From: a virus | DNA length: 23,510 nucleotides | Direction: 5' to 3' (one strand) | Virus record (IMG/VR): IMGVR_UViG_3300033064_001990 | Span: 1 to 23,510 of that record | Part shown: piece by piece, positions 11,601-18,156 of the stretch | How the letters are laid out: each line of letters begins with the position of its first letter | Position numbering within the stretch: the first letter of the stretch is position 1 | The notes under the pieces: generated by a model | Seen by the model: only the letters and a program-made list of their open reading frames with translations | Told to the model about the DNA's origin: nothing | Databases searched by the model: none | Position numbers and translations under genes: made by a program

Positions 11601-14003
11601 AATGCCCTCGTGGTCGGCAAGCAGGTGGGGTGGCACGACACGGCCGTGGGCGGTGCAGGTCCAACTGCACCGGGAACGATGGACCTGGACGTGAGCATCC
11701 GCGGTGGCGGCCTGCCAGACGATTCTTCCGTCGTCGGCCACCACCTCAACCCCGGGGTGGTGGGGGTGGACAATGCCACCCGAGGCGTTCACGAGCTGGT
11801 GTTCACCAGCCCGCATGGGACGGTGACACTGAACCAGGGGGTCATCGACGTAGTGGCTGCCCCGGCTGCTGCGGGCGAGGCCCGGGTGACGGAGGCGACT
11901 CCACACGCGAACGAGACATTCGACGCGACCAACGCCGTGCCGGTCTACGACGGGGTGCCTTCCATCTTGGGCGTCCAGGTCAGCATGGCCCAGGGCGTGA
12001 CTCTGAACGACCCCAACGCCCATGCCGCGGGGACGGCAGGTGTCGCCTGCCTCCTTCCCCAGACGGTAGCCGACGTAGAGTTCTTCGCCCTCGGCGGCTT
12101 GTTCTTGGAGCCCTCGACGCCGCAGTCCCTCCCCAACCTTGCCCCTGCCTTGGGGCCAAGGGTGGTGGATGCAACGCGGTCGCTGGCAGCTCTCGCCGTC
12201 GGGATGCGCTCGCCTGGTGTGGCGGAGGACGTTCACTTCGAGGTACGGCGGGTGCGGCGGTGGCACGGGGCACAGAATGCCATCAACAACGCCTTCGCCC
12301 CCTTGCGCTACGCCTACGAGATCCGCCGTGGCCGGGTGACCGACTACACACGCAACGGGCAGCAGGTTGGGACGCTGACAGCCAGCGGCTACTCGATGAA
12401 CTGGGATGTGGGCGTCCCGTTCCCCCGCACGAACGACGTGTGGAGCGACGGTTCCGGCCCGCACATCGGCACCAACCTCGGCGCGTTCGATTCAGAGGAC
12501 GTGAACATCAACCCGGGCGACACCGTCCGGCTGCTCGACGACGACGACGTGGTGGTGGACGAGGGCATCGTCTCCGAGGTGGGGGCCAGTGGCGTGCTCA
12601 AGATCGCTGCCCCGGGCTTCGCCGCGTTGACGGAGGCCCAGGTGGCGGCGGGCACCCGGCGGTTCAAGGTCTACATCCGCCAGGCCCCGGTCCCGCACGA
12701 GCAGAGCAACGAAGAGCTGCTCGACCTGATCACCGACTCGGTGGTCCATGAGACGGTGGCGGACTACAGCGACGCTGACCCGCAGAACTGGGTTGGCGGC
12801 TACGTCCCCGGGGTGGTGCTGGCGGGCGTGTGGGCGGACATCTCGAACAAGCTCTACGACGACTCGGCTTCCCCGCCGGACTTCGCCGCCCTCGGCGTCC
12901 GCAAGGACGACATCGTGGTCATTGACCCCATGGGCACGCTGCCCGTGGTGGACGAGCGGGGCTTCCGGCCGCTTGGCGACCGCGGTGTCCCCACCCGTAC
13001 CGAGGGTGGAGGCGGACCAACCCCGTACCAGGCAGGTGCGGTGAGCAGCCTCGACGACAACCGGGGCTTCTACCGAGTGAACGTCGTGGCAGCCTCGCAC
13101 CTCGAACTCGACCCGGCTCACCTGTTTGCTGGCCCCCTCGACAACGACGTGGCGATGGGTGGGGCGCGGACGGACATCCAGTACGCCGTCTACCCGACCG
13201 TGAGCACGTCGGTGCTCAACGCCGATGTGGCCCCTCCGGGCAGTGGTGAGGGGCAGAACGACCTGCGGCCGACCCGCAAGGCGGTGGCGGGTTCGTTCAC
13301 CAGTGCCGTGGCTGTCGAGGACAAGCACTCGATGCGGCCGTTCAGCTACCGGATCATCCGGCCCAGCTCGATGTTCAGCGATGAGGTGGTGGAGACGGTG
13401 CTGATGATCCGGGAGCGGATGCTCTCGCTCATCGAGATGTTCAGGGCGGCTTCCAGGGGCGAGAAGGGCGGTTTCTACTGGGACTGGCAGGATGAGGAGC
13501 ACGTCGAAGACCTCGGTGACCCGCTCGACCCGGACTCGGGCCTTGGGCTCTTCCCGAACCGCCTGATCACGACGTTGGTGGGCGAGACGAGCTACTCGCC
13601 CTTCGTGAACACGAGCGACTGCCTCTCGGTGCTCGACCGCCGGTTCTGGGTGCTGGACCGCAAGCTCGACTCGTTGGAGCCCGATCCGAACAACGACTTC
13701 GCCATGCAGGCGGTGACAGCAGGCCCGCCGGGCTACCCGGACCAGGGCGGCCCGTACACGGCCTATCTGGATGCAGCGGTGGGGGGGTCGGAGGTGCGCC
13801 CGGTGCTACCCGACCACCTGGGGATGGTCCTTGATTCTCGGGACCGTCTGCGGGGCATCCGGTACACCTGGCTGGCCTACCGGACGCACCGCTTCATCGG
13901 TACGCTCGCTCGGATGGCGGCGTTTGATGCAGAGCTGCCGAGGAAGCTGGCGGAGCGCAAACGGGCGCTCCTGCTAGACCAGACAGCAGAGCAGGTGACG
14001 TGA
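2667..14003 (+). CDS. Giant modular beta-rich virion (baseplate/tail) protein, 3,778 residues
   Basis: This single uninterrupted frame covers nearly half the window. The start ATG abuts the TAA of the previous gene and has only a weak purine-rich site (GGTGATGG) upstream, so translation probably depends on coupling. The sequence reads as a string of beta-rich modules: for example residues about 345-400 (FNPLYIEQHAGKTLWYV), 670-775 (a module ending in AALGFLPGW that resembles part of the gp25-like protein downstream), 1635-1675 (TEFQIDPGTGVILL) and 1722-1757 (DNPDSFYFRVLPL). Short turns of the form DP-x-TG recur. The last 210 residues differ and look helical (VLMIRERMLSLIEMFRAA near 3575, then a basic tail). 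Cysteines are few, about a dozen. No enzyme motif, signal peptide or membrane segment was seen. Position between spike-like and wedge genes suggests a baseplate or tail-fibre component, but no specific family is recognised. It is not a convincing tape measure, since it lacks long coiled coils and transmembrane blocks. Confidence 0.85.
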   Translation: MGIEFTGHVLRAPRVAPGNAATSSPPVNGVVRDVRVPPSNRDAEAPEVEGLPGTLALVDFASDQYRAAVLEAPGTSPHEYLVWTALSSQLALVEDATWWDTEGSGRLPVGASTLTSLPTVSDGTLKVIVTDDGNRQLGLVTHLVISRGDVTHQDNGWVDRDTPASGRGGTLPYYVVVPAAADQVGGVVTLKDSNVFTATGGALTPSTLAALFAGGLSIERGDLVVEVRYTIAAAKFWWTRNDRYETRFGWNGPLQRWMPYKGAGPVDLGRLLFDETYTLSPPLANLPVGAVLPGNALTGDGYAMLRLGSSAGATSTPVGVSDPGGFTGVVVVSDGDVEGAYDFSGQVISGVVGQTSGTLQFNPLYIEQHAGKTLWYVNQGFAEDSTGFVGNIDDDDLFIAPVPQATDRPFIRINNRTPLAVELAATEAALAAIAPIEGGCAVALTTGRLKLAQADIDKADPTNLAAFDKHYLGAQIIYDGVALNAIPQPTKGPRPLVQADGSTTTLHPFQPMYLPSAIVWPEDHVTADEPYRGLGMSGVLHMPDGTGATPDPEGVDPAAVDIPVRPGGDTLVGPPQTVGLIRQVEDGLGDTILFSKSGAIESLVVVGRNSDLPTFPWDIKGRVAYISREETTTGGLSHSRVQIDLGSRRAYAGEVVYYLQASLNPSVYTELASIASKSRIIFRFDGTEVLYFAIGGTAHDWHSSTLLAALPDNAFFTAVEVAASIQARITAQAGAGICRPDGSRVVLETADPTSGIVEIGWGSPKDRTGAAALGFLPGWHAEAGKPNWLTDAGISMGLSRSLLNLDRSKPTADYLSQYRVEDQVLASSVPAAPFVFLDFPPVEDIAGFDDGVFFNLQTVAIQGDDLRIIDKRLGHFEEIEHRFPEGKVAWLTESISSNPVLQRATTINLGNPAVVPETLLGAPGIGGGFFAAESGGPYALQEQDVDYLITDGGQSGAAQLITRYGARTTYGGQGTYAQAGTTFEDPEANFLADSNDPDIDPATGLQRVDPATGALVWLPVLRAGVRVKLTSGAATGSYIVQSVTDATHCEVAPPFIADAERATPWEAFAGYPDSVYDPAVVADQVYQPFNHLAEEPFKVRVLSPLGTISSASFTANVEDANANSRLVHLRFGPVAAAAGVVATLTPLTLTTIGVIANNQLVLPQTTHVTEGAFNIRVGTEVLTSAAVASFSNDPVEVEYLTAAWDDGTAVHPVGELKFNSGLLVTLRSSGVTLVETLRAAGNLVAGTAEYDPKTGAIRISTADVMLHADEQLYFTEQMVTEGSGSDVKVSPLVGAVSFRKPIATGCLVEMEYWLSDSEGRRVGGVADVVVEFLPVFVRRETATRLTDMEFELDPTGSHVVDTRIDPLVHVGPKQQNFGTLDFTMDRPGHLLGTRLTFDRDLPAWATPVATYAVFDALGGERAFETSQKPVYRPPFFIKAGKDNFGLRGNRMADFEIGQMMRVGSECFYITELRYFADSDLTRLDIYPSTVSEVGSRSPGNDVLTLVTAGPITPTLDPDGAAPIATAAPTGFMQEILLTEFPFEPVNAKQSTITFRGDLTTFAVPGHIMEIAGMPFTIAQAKLSEDGTRTKLTFTSAFRVGVDPAGDPTVRLSYRPIYPPEVRQLVGVGPYVESEGVELTLFGEVEGGVEQPGRRLAEGTEFQIDPGTGVILLVEQQEPLGPGQTFLLSFTRIRAMEPFFSGGEVQFPRWFAQYKHSVLPDADNGYLGGTLTATFTFDNPDSFYFRVLPLSSYLGEAVTQAVAEMKQGVSSGGPALTAPAGDNNWEQGTLGLLAQRRDLSDKDRAARRLLTFYNNAVVAFEQVDECITGKFIGDRDGKFCFWVGQGLEFTPPGFEDQITGELNPSFVWGTVYNEDDPTRDLTFLTSDSLVQPASSTLTDLRLAGPSLGVSQMSKLRGRQRALVRNDVDDVLLIGASTPTLIKEPSFPYFRMESLGSFARMGDPHAFSRLYPTKARVLFTLLPGIGADVAAGEVGSYSWLRYNPVTLENDSTYGEQIGQVSNPVLGDITSVSESVVGMRLPRARIVSYLPNGLAQDALAAGAPAADIDQPCCIVSAVPLADLLIDPDTGYPDITEFLSVGPGEVSDAVAGDPDLALPGFAAGQKVGWGRPDGRILAALFPEDFNLFGVKLYTGVFVEQVLHGCVLTFQDRQGNAIASPSQLLVGTGINSGTPAHLFETTGIGRADTIYVLPPDAEQPIADPAADSPTMADMQQAALLTPTFRQGVDLTVGTDGRVLDLSLPSWTDPFIFPIKEMVGQKTPVPMSHLEGVVEFANVDQLPLQMPALLGGTTDDAGDYQLPYMKGTNTELDRFDEIGTVIGPLMAAGVPGGHYPDEIVFTDGELVAAAAPLGGSYKEPGTLMTPTETDPAAGLGTAPAREGDFLLVEVNPAAPLGWQGFLTIGRLRNAVEAGDDWSWIEPPRFVTQSSKGLPLLYQLGHYAVHTTPADYPPDIQILPPPAMPAGVRLFEDLVGGLQIISFQEVTLALNDAAAAGVGNLNTILAADPQNTITIKLLARPDDVATNANVPLGPGGFLPVFKDGRPLLTIVITQTTVEVFDLMGTSVTGGIGVGGPQPHGGVLFGIFDPLTGEPPPGAVADERHIIFLGAPPNLFDLTPPVGAPFDWYLPHTVTGILKASIYAWECALSINTDMGAAGQSLSAYIDPDRLTFHEAIDFRLARPRGFLHELDLAGNFPYATTLRVPWTSTAALGLVNLNDVTLDDLTFVSREGSITNLEGTWTPAASPNEDGTIRVMAFEWYDAGGPPFDIPIVASNIVATVVPSQTTVGGADILHGNGTAEENHIIPLALGLTGSLDNVEKGDAVYIDRSDDTLLDAGAAKVGTYITRHAVEPDAGEVYKAETLSTPLGPGNGFVTVTFPTIVSINTALFEMTVDDTSMLPPGGGRLFVAVRSEDLGSAVLATFRQALFSVDYTGYVGNVISLGIAGTWRWADDTPVAAIPASITNALVVGKQVGWHDTAVGGAGPTAPGTMDLDVSIRGGGLPDDSSVVGHHLNPGVVGVDNATRGVHELVFTSPHGTVTLNQGVIDVVAAPAAAGEARVTEATPHANETFDATNAVPVYDGVPSILGVQVSMAQGVTLNDPNAHAAGTAGVACLLPQTVADVEFFALGGLFLEPSTPQSLPNLAPALGPRVVDATRSLAALAVGMRSPGVAEDVHFEVRRVRRWHGAQNAINNAFAPLRYAYEIRRGRVTDYTRNGQQVGTLTASGYSMNWDVGVPFPRTNDVWSDGSGPHIGTNLGAFDSEDVNINPGDTVRLLDDDDVVVDEGIVSEVGASGVLKIAAPGFAALTEAQVAAGTRRFKVYIRQAPVPHEQSNEELLDLITDSVVHETVADYSDADPQNWVGGYVPGVVLAGVWADISNKLYDDSASPPDFAALGVRKDDIVVIDPMGTLPVVDERGFRPLGDRGVPTRTEGGGGPTPYQAGAVSSLDDNRGFYRVNVVAASHLELDPAHLFAGPLDNDVAMGGARTDIQYAVYPTVSTSVLNADVAPPGSGEGQNDLRPTRKAVAGSFTSAVAVEDKHSMRPFSYRIIRPSSMFSDEVVETVLMIRERMLSLIEMFRAASRGEKGGFYWDWQDEEHVEDLGDPLDPDSGLGLFPNRLITTLVGETSYSPFVNTSDCLSVLDRRFWVLDRKLDSLEPDPNNDFAMQAVTAGPPGYPDQGGPYTAYLDAAVGGSEVRPVLPDHLGMVLDSRDRLRGIRYTWLAYRTHRFIGTLARMAAFDAELPRKLAERKRALLLDQTAEQVT
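5664..5705 (+). repeat. Short in-frame direct repeat inside the giant gene
   Basis: A perfect 15-base repeat, GACCCGGCGACGGGG, occurs at 5664-5678 and again at 5691-5705. The spacing is 27 bases, exactly nine codons, so the reading frame is kept and the protein reads DPATGLQRV then DPATGALVW. It looks like a small local duplication in a surface loop, or convergence on the DP-x-TG turn that recurs elsewhere in this protein. Confidence 0.7.
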
Positions 14004-14242
14004 TGGCCGAAGAAAAGCTGACCCCGGAGCAGGAGGCGCGACTCAAGGCGGCCGGCATCGACCCAAAGTCCTGGGGTGAGGTGGGTGGGGGCGAGCCGAA
14101 GACCCCACAGTTTGCCCTCCGGCTGGCAGGCAACCTGGAGGAGTTGAAGGGGCTGCTGGAGGGGGCAGTGGGGGCGAAGCAGGGGGAGATCCGCCTGCTG
14201 GAGGAAAAGCTCATCCGGTTGAAGCACGGCGGGGGTAGCTGA
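14003..14242 (+). CDS. Small protein with coiled-coil-like C-terminus, unknown function
   Basis: The protein has 79 residues from the ATG at 14003, which overlaps the TGA of the giant gene (TGATG). A GTG three bases earlier is in frame but is less likely. A purine-rich GCAGGTG lies a few bases upstream. Residues 1-35 are polar and Gly/Pro-containing (LTPEQEARLKAAGIDPKSWG). Residues about 43-75 form a likely amphipathic or coiled-coil helix with leucines at heptad-like spacing (NLEELKGLLEG, RLLEEKLIRLK). The end overlaps the next gene by one base. The size and helical nature would suit a small adaptor, chaperone or bundling peptide for one of the neighbouring large proteins. That role is inferred only from position, and no family is recognised. 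Confidence 0.75.
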   Translation: MAEEKLTPEQEARLKAAGIDPKSWGEVGGGEPKTPQFALRLAGNLEELKGLLEGAVGAKQGEIRLLEEKLIRLKHGGGS

Positions 14243-17184
14243 TGGCCGATTCCGCCACAGGCGAGTGGGGCACACTCAGCTTCGCCGTCCCCGACTACCT
14301 CGCAGATGTGCGGGACGCGATCAACGACTTCGCTGAGCTGTTGGTCGCCGCCTTGGAGGTCGCCAATCTCGCCCTGGAGTTCGCCAAGGCGTTCATCCGC
14401 GGGTTCATCGACCCCATGGTGGCACTCATCGAGGCCATCATCGATGAGATCATGGCCCTCCTCCGTGACCTGAAGCAGATCGGCCTCTACATCACCGGGG
14501 ACTGGGCTCTCCTCGGGTGGCCGCCCGAGGATCTTCGAGGTGGGTTCAACGAGTACGAGCGGCGGATGATCGCCCGGCTGTCCGATAGGACGGACCCGAC
14601 CCGCCCGGACGTGTCCAGCAAGACGAAGGTGTTGGGGCTCTTCACCTACCTGTCGCAGGACCCGTCCGAGGTGGAGCGGCTCATCGAGTTCATCACCGCC
14701 ATGATCAAGATGTTCGGGCTCTCGTTCTGGCCCGACACCTCGCGGCTGCCTATCCCGACCATCCGAGAGACGCTCTACGGCCCGGATGCAGTCAGCGCGT
14801 TCAACTTCGGTTCGCTGGTTGAGACCTTGACCTCATTCGACTCGCCGCCGCAATCGTGCCGGGTCACCTGGATCACGCAGCCGCCGTCGCAGAAGCACCC
14901 CTCGAACCCGTTCCCCGAGCTAGGCCCCTCGGGCTACATCATCACCGTCTCGACGTTGGAAAACGGGCTCCAGCTCCGCTACGCCCGGTCCAAGGCCAAC
15001 ACCGACAAGAAGCCGGTGGACGGGGACAAGGACAAGCTGGCACAGCCCCGAGAGTACGGGCCTGTCCTCGACATGGACAGGCGGCCGATCACCCTGCACG
15101 GCGGGGCCGAGATGCTCTCGTTCAAGGGTTCGCCGTTCGAGTACAACGAGGGCATCTCCTCCAGTACCGAAGCCCCTGACGATGGCGTCTGCCAGGTGTT
15201 CGGGAGGGTGGACCCCGCGTCCAACGTGGTCGTGCCCTTGGAGCTGCTGACTACGTGGGGCAACGACCCGACCGCCCTGGGCGAGCTGGGGGATGGCAAG
15301 GGCAGCAACTTCCGCCTTCAGCGGACGTTCCTCGCCCCATCTGGGGTCACCCTCGCCCAGTGGTTCGCAGGCGAGTACAGCGCGGTGCTGTCGCTGGACG
15401 ACATGCCTATCGCTACCCGCTTCGAGCAGTCGGGCGGGCAGATGGAGCCCCAGGACGACGGCCCGGCGACGAACTACTACGTTCGGGTCTGGTCAGCCGG
15501 CAAGAAGATTGCCGAGGGCGTGGCCGTCCCGCAGTGGGACTTCAACGCCTCCGAGTTCAGCAACAACGTGTGGGCATCCGGGCAGCCCTTCGTCATCGCC
15601 TCCACGGCTGGCAGCGCGGCCCTCGGGCAGCCCTCGGCAGCCCGCAGGATCACCTTCGTCAACGCCAACACGAAGGAGTACCTGCGCGCACTGGAGACGG
15701 CCCTCCTCATCCTGGTCTTGAGCCGGTCCGACCTGCCGTTGTTGTCCGAGATCACAGCGAACAAGGCCGATGATGTGGCGGCCGGATACCTTGAAGGCAA
15801 GTGGGCGGGGCAGCAGTTTGCCTTGCAGGCGACCGGGCTCGAAGACTCCCGGCACCTCTTGCAGATGATGTACCCAGATCCCGACGAGATGGCGAAGCCG
15901 GGTCAGTCCTCCCAGGCGTGGCGGGCGGAGCTGCACGACAAGATCCGCCAGATGGTCCTCGACATCTACGAGAAGACGGGGCCGATGCCGGACGCGGAAG
16001 GCGCTGTGGTGGATGCCACCAAGAAGCTCCGCGAGGTGACGTGGGAGAAGCTGCTGCCGATAGAGCCCGGGGACAAGCTCCGAGAAGCCAGCAAGGAGGC
16101 GGAGGTGGACACGGCCCCCACCATCTTCGACGCGCTGGACTCGGACAACCCGGTAGCGGGCCTGACGGACTTCGGCATCGCCCCGAACGTCTTGTCGATG
16201 GGCGTCGGGGCGGACGATGCTGACGCCCTGTGGACTGTGGACGACATTCTCCGCGGCAGGGAAGACGAGTTCGCCCTGTGGGAAGGGGGCTACTTGTCCA
16301 TCACCTATGCAGAGGACGACCCGGTAGCGGTCCAAGCCTTGTTGGATGGTGCCCCCGAGGGCTTGAAGGCCACCTACCTCCAGTACATCAACTCGGATGG
16401 GGAGCTGCTCATCCCGCAGGAGGTGCAGGTCTATCTCGAAGACATCCTTGCCAGCGCGCGGATCACCGGGTCAGCGGACATGATCCCGGTGTACGTCTCG
16501 GGTGCGAGCCACTTGGTCCTCTACACGAAGACCGGGAAGGCGTCGCAGATGTGGCCGGGGGCGTTCTATCTGCGTGGCCTGCTCCGCGGGTGGGGCGGGG
16601 GGGTCCTGTACACGGAGGCAGCTCTTGCCCTTCGGATGGCGACGGCGGCGTTCACCCGTTCTCCGCAGGACGGTGAGTGGATTGCCATGCGGCTGTTCGA
16701 CGCCTTCCCCGAGCTGGAAGAGTTCCTCAACGCCCTGGAGAACTGGGTCCGGGCGCTTGCCAAGGCTGTCCAGTCGATGGCCGACGCGATCATCAAGTAC
16801 ATCGAGTTCGTCCAGGCACAGATCGTCGAATTGCAGCAGCTCATCCGCCGCATCAACTCGTTCATCCAGACGCTCTTGTCCTTCGCCTTCCTGTTGCCGC
16901 AGTGCAGCGGTCTCCTGCTGTTGTCGGACGGCACCGACGGCCTGATGGCGGATTTGGTGGCGGCGGACAACAAGCCGTCGGACAGCCCCCGGTCCTACGG
17001 TGCTGGGGTGGCTGTTGTGGTGCCCTTCGGGCCGGCGTTCATCTTCGACCTCATCACCCTGATCGGCGGGGACCCGGACCCGGACGCAATGACGGCCCTC
17101 GCAGGTGCCCCAGACGCCATCGGCATCGAGCAGATCGAACCGGCAGCCGGGGCTGCCCCCACCGACGAGCCGGACGTGCTGTAG
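14242..17184 (+). CDS. Large baseplate-region protein with hydrophobic helices at both ends
   Basis: The protein has 980 residues. The ATG overlaps the previous TGA (TGATG) and follows a GGGGG tract. Residues about 10-80 form long hydrophobic or amphipathic helices (LLVAALEVANLALEFAKAF, ALIEAIIDEIMALLRDLK). The middle is beta-rich, with two stretches that look like fibronectin-III strands (GPSGYIITVST near 230-240, ATNYYVRVWSAGK near 410-420). Residues about 815-890 are again long helices (NALENWVRALAKAVQSMA, IVELQQLIRRINSFIQTLL), followed by a hydrophobic stretch near 920-945 (VAVVVPFGPAFIFDLITLI). The tail is Asp/Ala/Pro-rich. I recognise no family. The like-for-like helical ends suggest self-assembly or anchoring in a larger complex, or membrane contact at infection; all are inference. 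The TAG stop lies within the ribosome binding site of the next gene. Confidence 0.8.
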   Translation: MADSATGEWGTLSFAVPDYLADVRDAINDFAELLVAALEVANLALEFAKAFIRGFIDPMVALIEAIIDEIMALLRDLKQIGLYITGDWALLGWPPEDLRGGFNEYERRMIARLSDRTDPTRPDVSSKTKVLGLFTYLSQDPSEVERLIEFITAMIKMFGLSFWPDTSRLPIPTIRETLYGPDAVSAFNFGSLVETLTSFDSPPQSCRVTWITQPPSQKHPSNPFPELGPSGYIITVSTLENGLQLRYARSKANTDKKPVDGDKDKLAQPREYGPVLDMDRRPITLHGGAEMLSFKGSPFEYNEGISSSTEAPDDGVCQVFGRVDPASNVVVPLELLTTWGNDPTALGELGDGKGSNFRLQRTFLAPSGVTLAQWFAGEYSAVLSLDDMPIATRFEQSGGQMEPQDDGPATNYYVRVWSAGKKIAEGVAVPQWDFNASEFSNNVWASGQPFVIASTAGSAALGQPSAARRITFVNANTKEYLRALETALLILVLSRSDLPLLSEITANKADDVAAGYLEGKWAGQQFALQATGLEDSRHLLQMMYPDPDEMAKPGQSSQAWRAELHDKIRQMVLDIYEKTGPMPDAEGAVVDATKKLREVTWEKLLPIEPGDKLREASKEAEVDTAPTIFDALDSDNPVAGLTDFGIAPNVLSMGVGADDADALWTVDDILRGREDEFALWEGGYLSITYAEDDPVAVQALLDGAPEGLKATYLQYINSDGELLIPQEVQVYLEDILASARITGSADMIPVYVSGASHLVLYTKTGKASQMWPGAFYLRGLLRGWGGGVLYTEAALALRMATAAFTRSPQDGEWIAMRLFDAFPELEEFLNALENWVRALAKAVQSMADAIIKYIEFVQAQIVELQQLIRRINSFIQTLLSFAFLLPQCSGLLLLSDGTDGLMADLVAADNKPSDSPRSYGAGVAVVVPFGPAFIFDLITLIGGDPDPDAMTALAGAPDAIGIEQIEPAAGAAPTDEPDVL

Positions 17185-17190
17185 GAGGAG
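17183..17190 (+). promoter_or_regulatory. Strong Shine-Dalgarno site that fixes the start of the next gene
   Basis: The purine run AGGAGGAG lies 2 bases before the ATG at 17193, giving a normal spacing from the AGGAGG core, and it includes the last two bases of the upstream TAG stop. This supports the 17193 start over the longer open frame that runs back to 16677. Confidence 0.8.
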
Positions 17191-17192
17191 CC

Positions 17193-18110
17193 ATGCCGTC
17201 ATTCAGCAAGATGGGCGTCTTCCCGGTGAGCTACTACCGGGCCATCTCGGCCTGGCTGTTGCGCGAACGCCGGGATGTCGTAGCCCGGATCTCCACCTTG
17301 CAGGCAGAGATGACCCGCATCGGCTTCGTGACGATGAAGTACCGGAAGGTCGAGCAGGGGGAGAGCGTCCTTGCCACCGAGCAGCGCATCGGCTTCTCGG
17401 TGACTGAGGGCTCCACCCTTGCCCGGCTGGTGCAGGCGTACATCGCCACCGGGGGCAACCCGTTCAACATCTCCGGGTTCTTGCACCCCGAGTCCACCGG
17501 GGTCGAGACCGCCGAGGATGGAGCTGTTGACGTGTCGCAGGACTACCCCGGCGGTGGTGTCCTTTCGGCCAGGTCCGCCGAGTACAACGAGCCCTACGTG
17601 GAAGACCCGGTAGAGGGGAGCACCGACCCCGAGCAGACGGGTTACGAGGGGTTCCCTGGCGGCTACATTGGAACGAGCCTCGGGCCGTCGCATCGGTACT
17701 ACCCGGCTCGGCAGGGTGGGCGGATGGACCGGGGGGCATGGGACAACGCCACGGTCAACCGGATGATGCACGACACCCGCGCATGGGCCAACAAGGAGAT
17801 CCGGGCGAGGTTGCAGGACAAGGAGTGGCGGATCATCAAGCTCTCCGATTGCTGGGAGCAGCTCCGGCAGGAGCGGGACTTCGTGCTGCTGGGGGCCTTC
17901 GCCGGAACGCTGAACGACATCGTCCCGATGGACGACTACAAGTTCGACCCGAAGCGGCTGTGTCAGAACGTCATCGCGGATATGTACGCCTTGCTGTTCG
18001 ACGTGGGCGACTCGGGGATCCCGGTCGGCTTCGGGCCTCATCCCGAGCTGGGTCACCTGTACTTCGCGTTCGAGGACGTGGCGGAAGACCTGGCAGGGCC
18101 GATGGGGTGA
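17193..18110 (+). CDS. Unrecognised 305-residue phage structural-region protein
   Basis: The start is fixed by a strong AGGAGGAG site 8 bases after the previous stop. The frame is open further upstream to 16677, but that part overlaps the 980-residue gene and has a composition typical of out-of-frame reading. Residues 1-60 look helical (YYRAISAWLLRERRDVVAR). The middle, about 85-175, is Gly/Pro/acidic and probably loop or beta. Residues about 190-230 are again helical and charged (WANKEIRARLQDKEWRIIK). The end (GFGPHPELGHLYFAFED) may be globular. No signal peptide, membrane segment or catalytic motif is visible. It lies just upstream of the wedge and J genes and is surely part of the same late operon. 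An adaptor or structural role in the baseplate is the simplest inference, but I do not recognise the family. Confidence 0.8.
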   Translation: MPSFSKMGVFPVSYYRAISAWLLRERRDVVARISTLQAEMTRIGFVTMKYRKVEQGESVLATEQRIGFSVTEGSTLARLVQAYIATGGNPFNISGFLHPESTGVETAEDGAVDVSQDYPGGGVLSARSAEYNEPYVEDPVEGSTDPEQTGYEGFPGGYIGTSLGPSHRYYPARQGGRMDRGAWDNATVNRMMHDTRAWANKEIRARLQDKEWRIIKLSDCWEQLRQERDFVLLGAFAGTLNDIVPMDDYKFDPKRLCQNVIADMYALLFDVGDSGIPVGFGPHPELGHLYFAFEDVAEDLAGPMG

Positions 18111-18146
18111 CGGTTTCGGGCCTATACCCTGCGGTGGATGAGAGGC

Positions 18147-18152
18147 GAGGAG
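18147..18152 (+). promoter_or_regulatory. Shine-Dalgarno site of the gp25-like gene
   Basis: GAGGAG lies 4 bases before the ATG at 18157, within the 46-base gap at 18111-18156, the largest gap in the window. The out-of-frame ATG at 18138 precedes the site and is not used. Confidence 0.65.
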
Positions 18153-18156
18153 AGTC

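Noticed and set aside
10982-12751. A 589-codon + strand frame overlapping the giant gene in another frame
   Set aside because: The translation is dominated by Arg and Gly, has no domain, and lies wholly inside the continuous giant frame.
2667-14003. Tape-measure identity for the giant gene, suggested by its length
   Set aside because: It is beta-rich with many Gly/Pro turns throughout, with no extended coiled coils, transmembrane blocks or peptidase motifs typical of tape measures.
16677-17192. An upstream extension of the 305-residue gene to an earlier start
   Set aside because: It overlaps the end of the 980-residue gene out of frame, has Arg/Gly-rich composition, and a strong Shine-Dalgarno site supports the ATG at 17193.
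18111-18156. A possible promoter in the 46-base gap (TATACC at 18123-18128)
   Set aside because: Only four of six positions match the -10 consensus, no -35 element lies at a proper distance, and the genes on both sides look like one operon. No hairpin that could act as a terminator was seen either.
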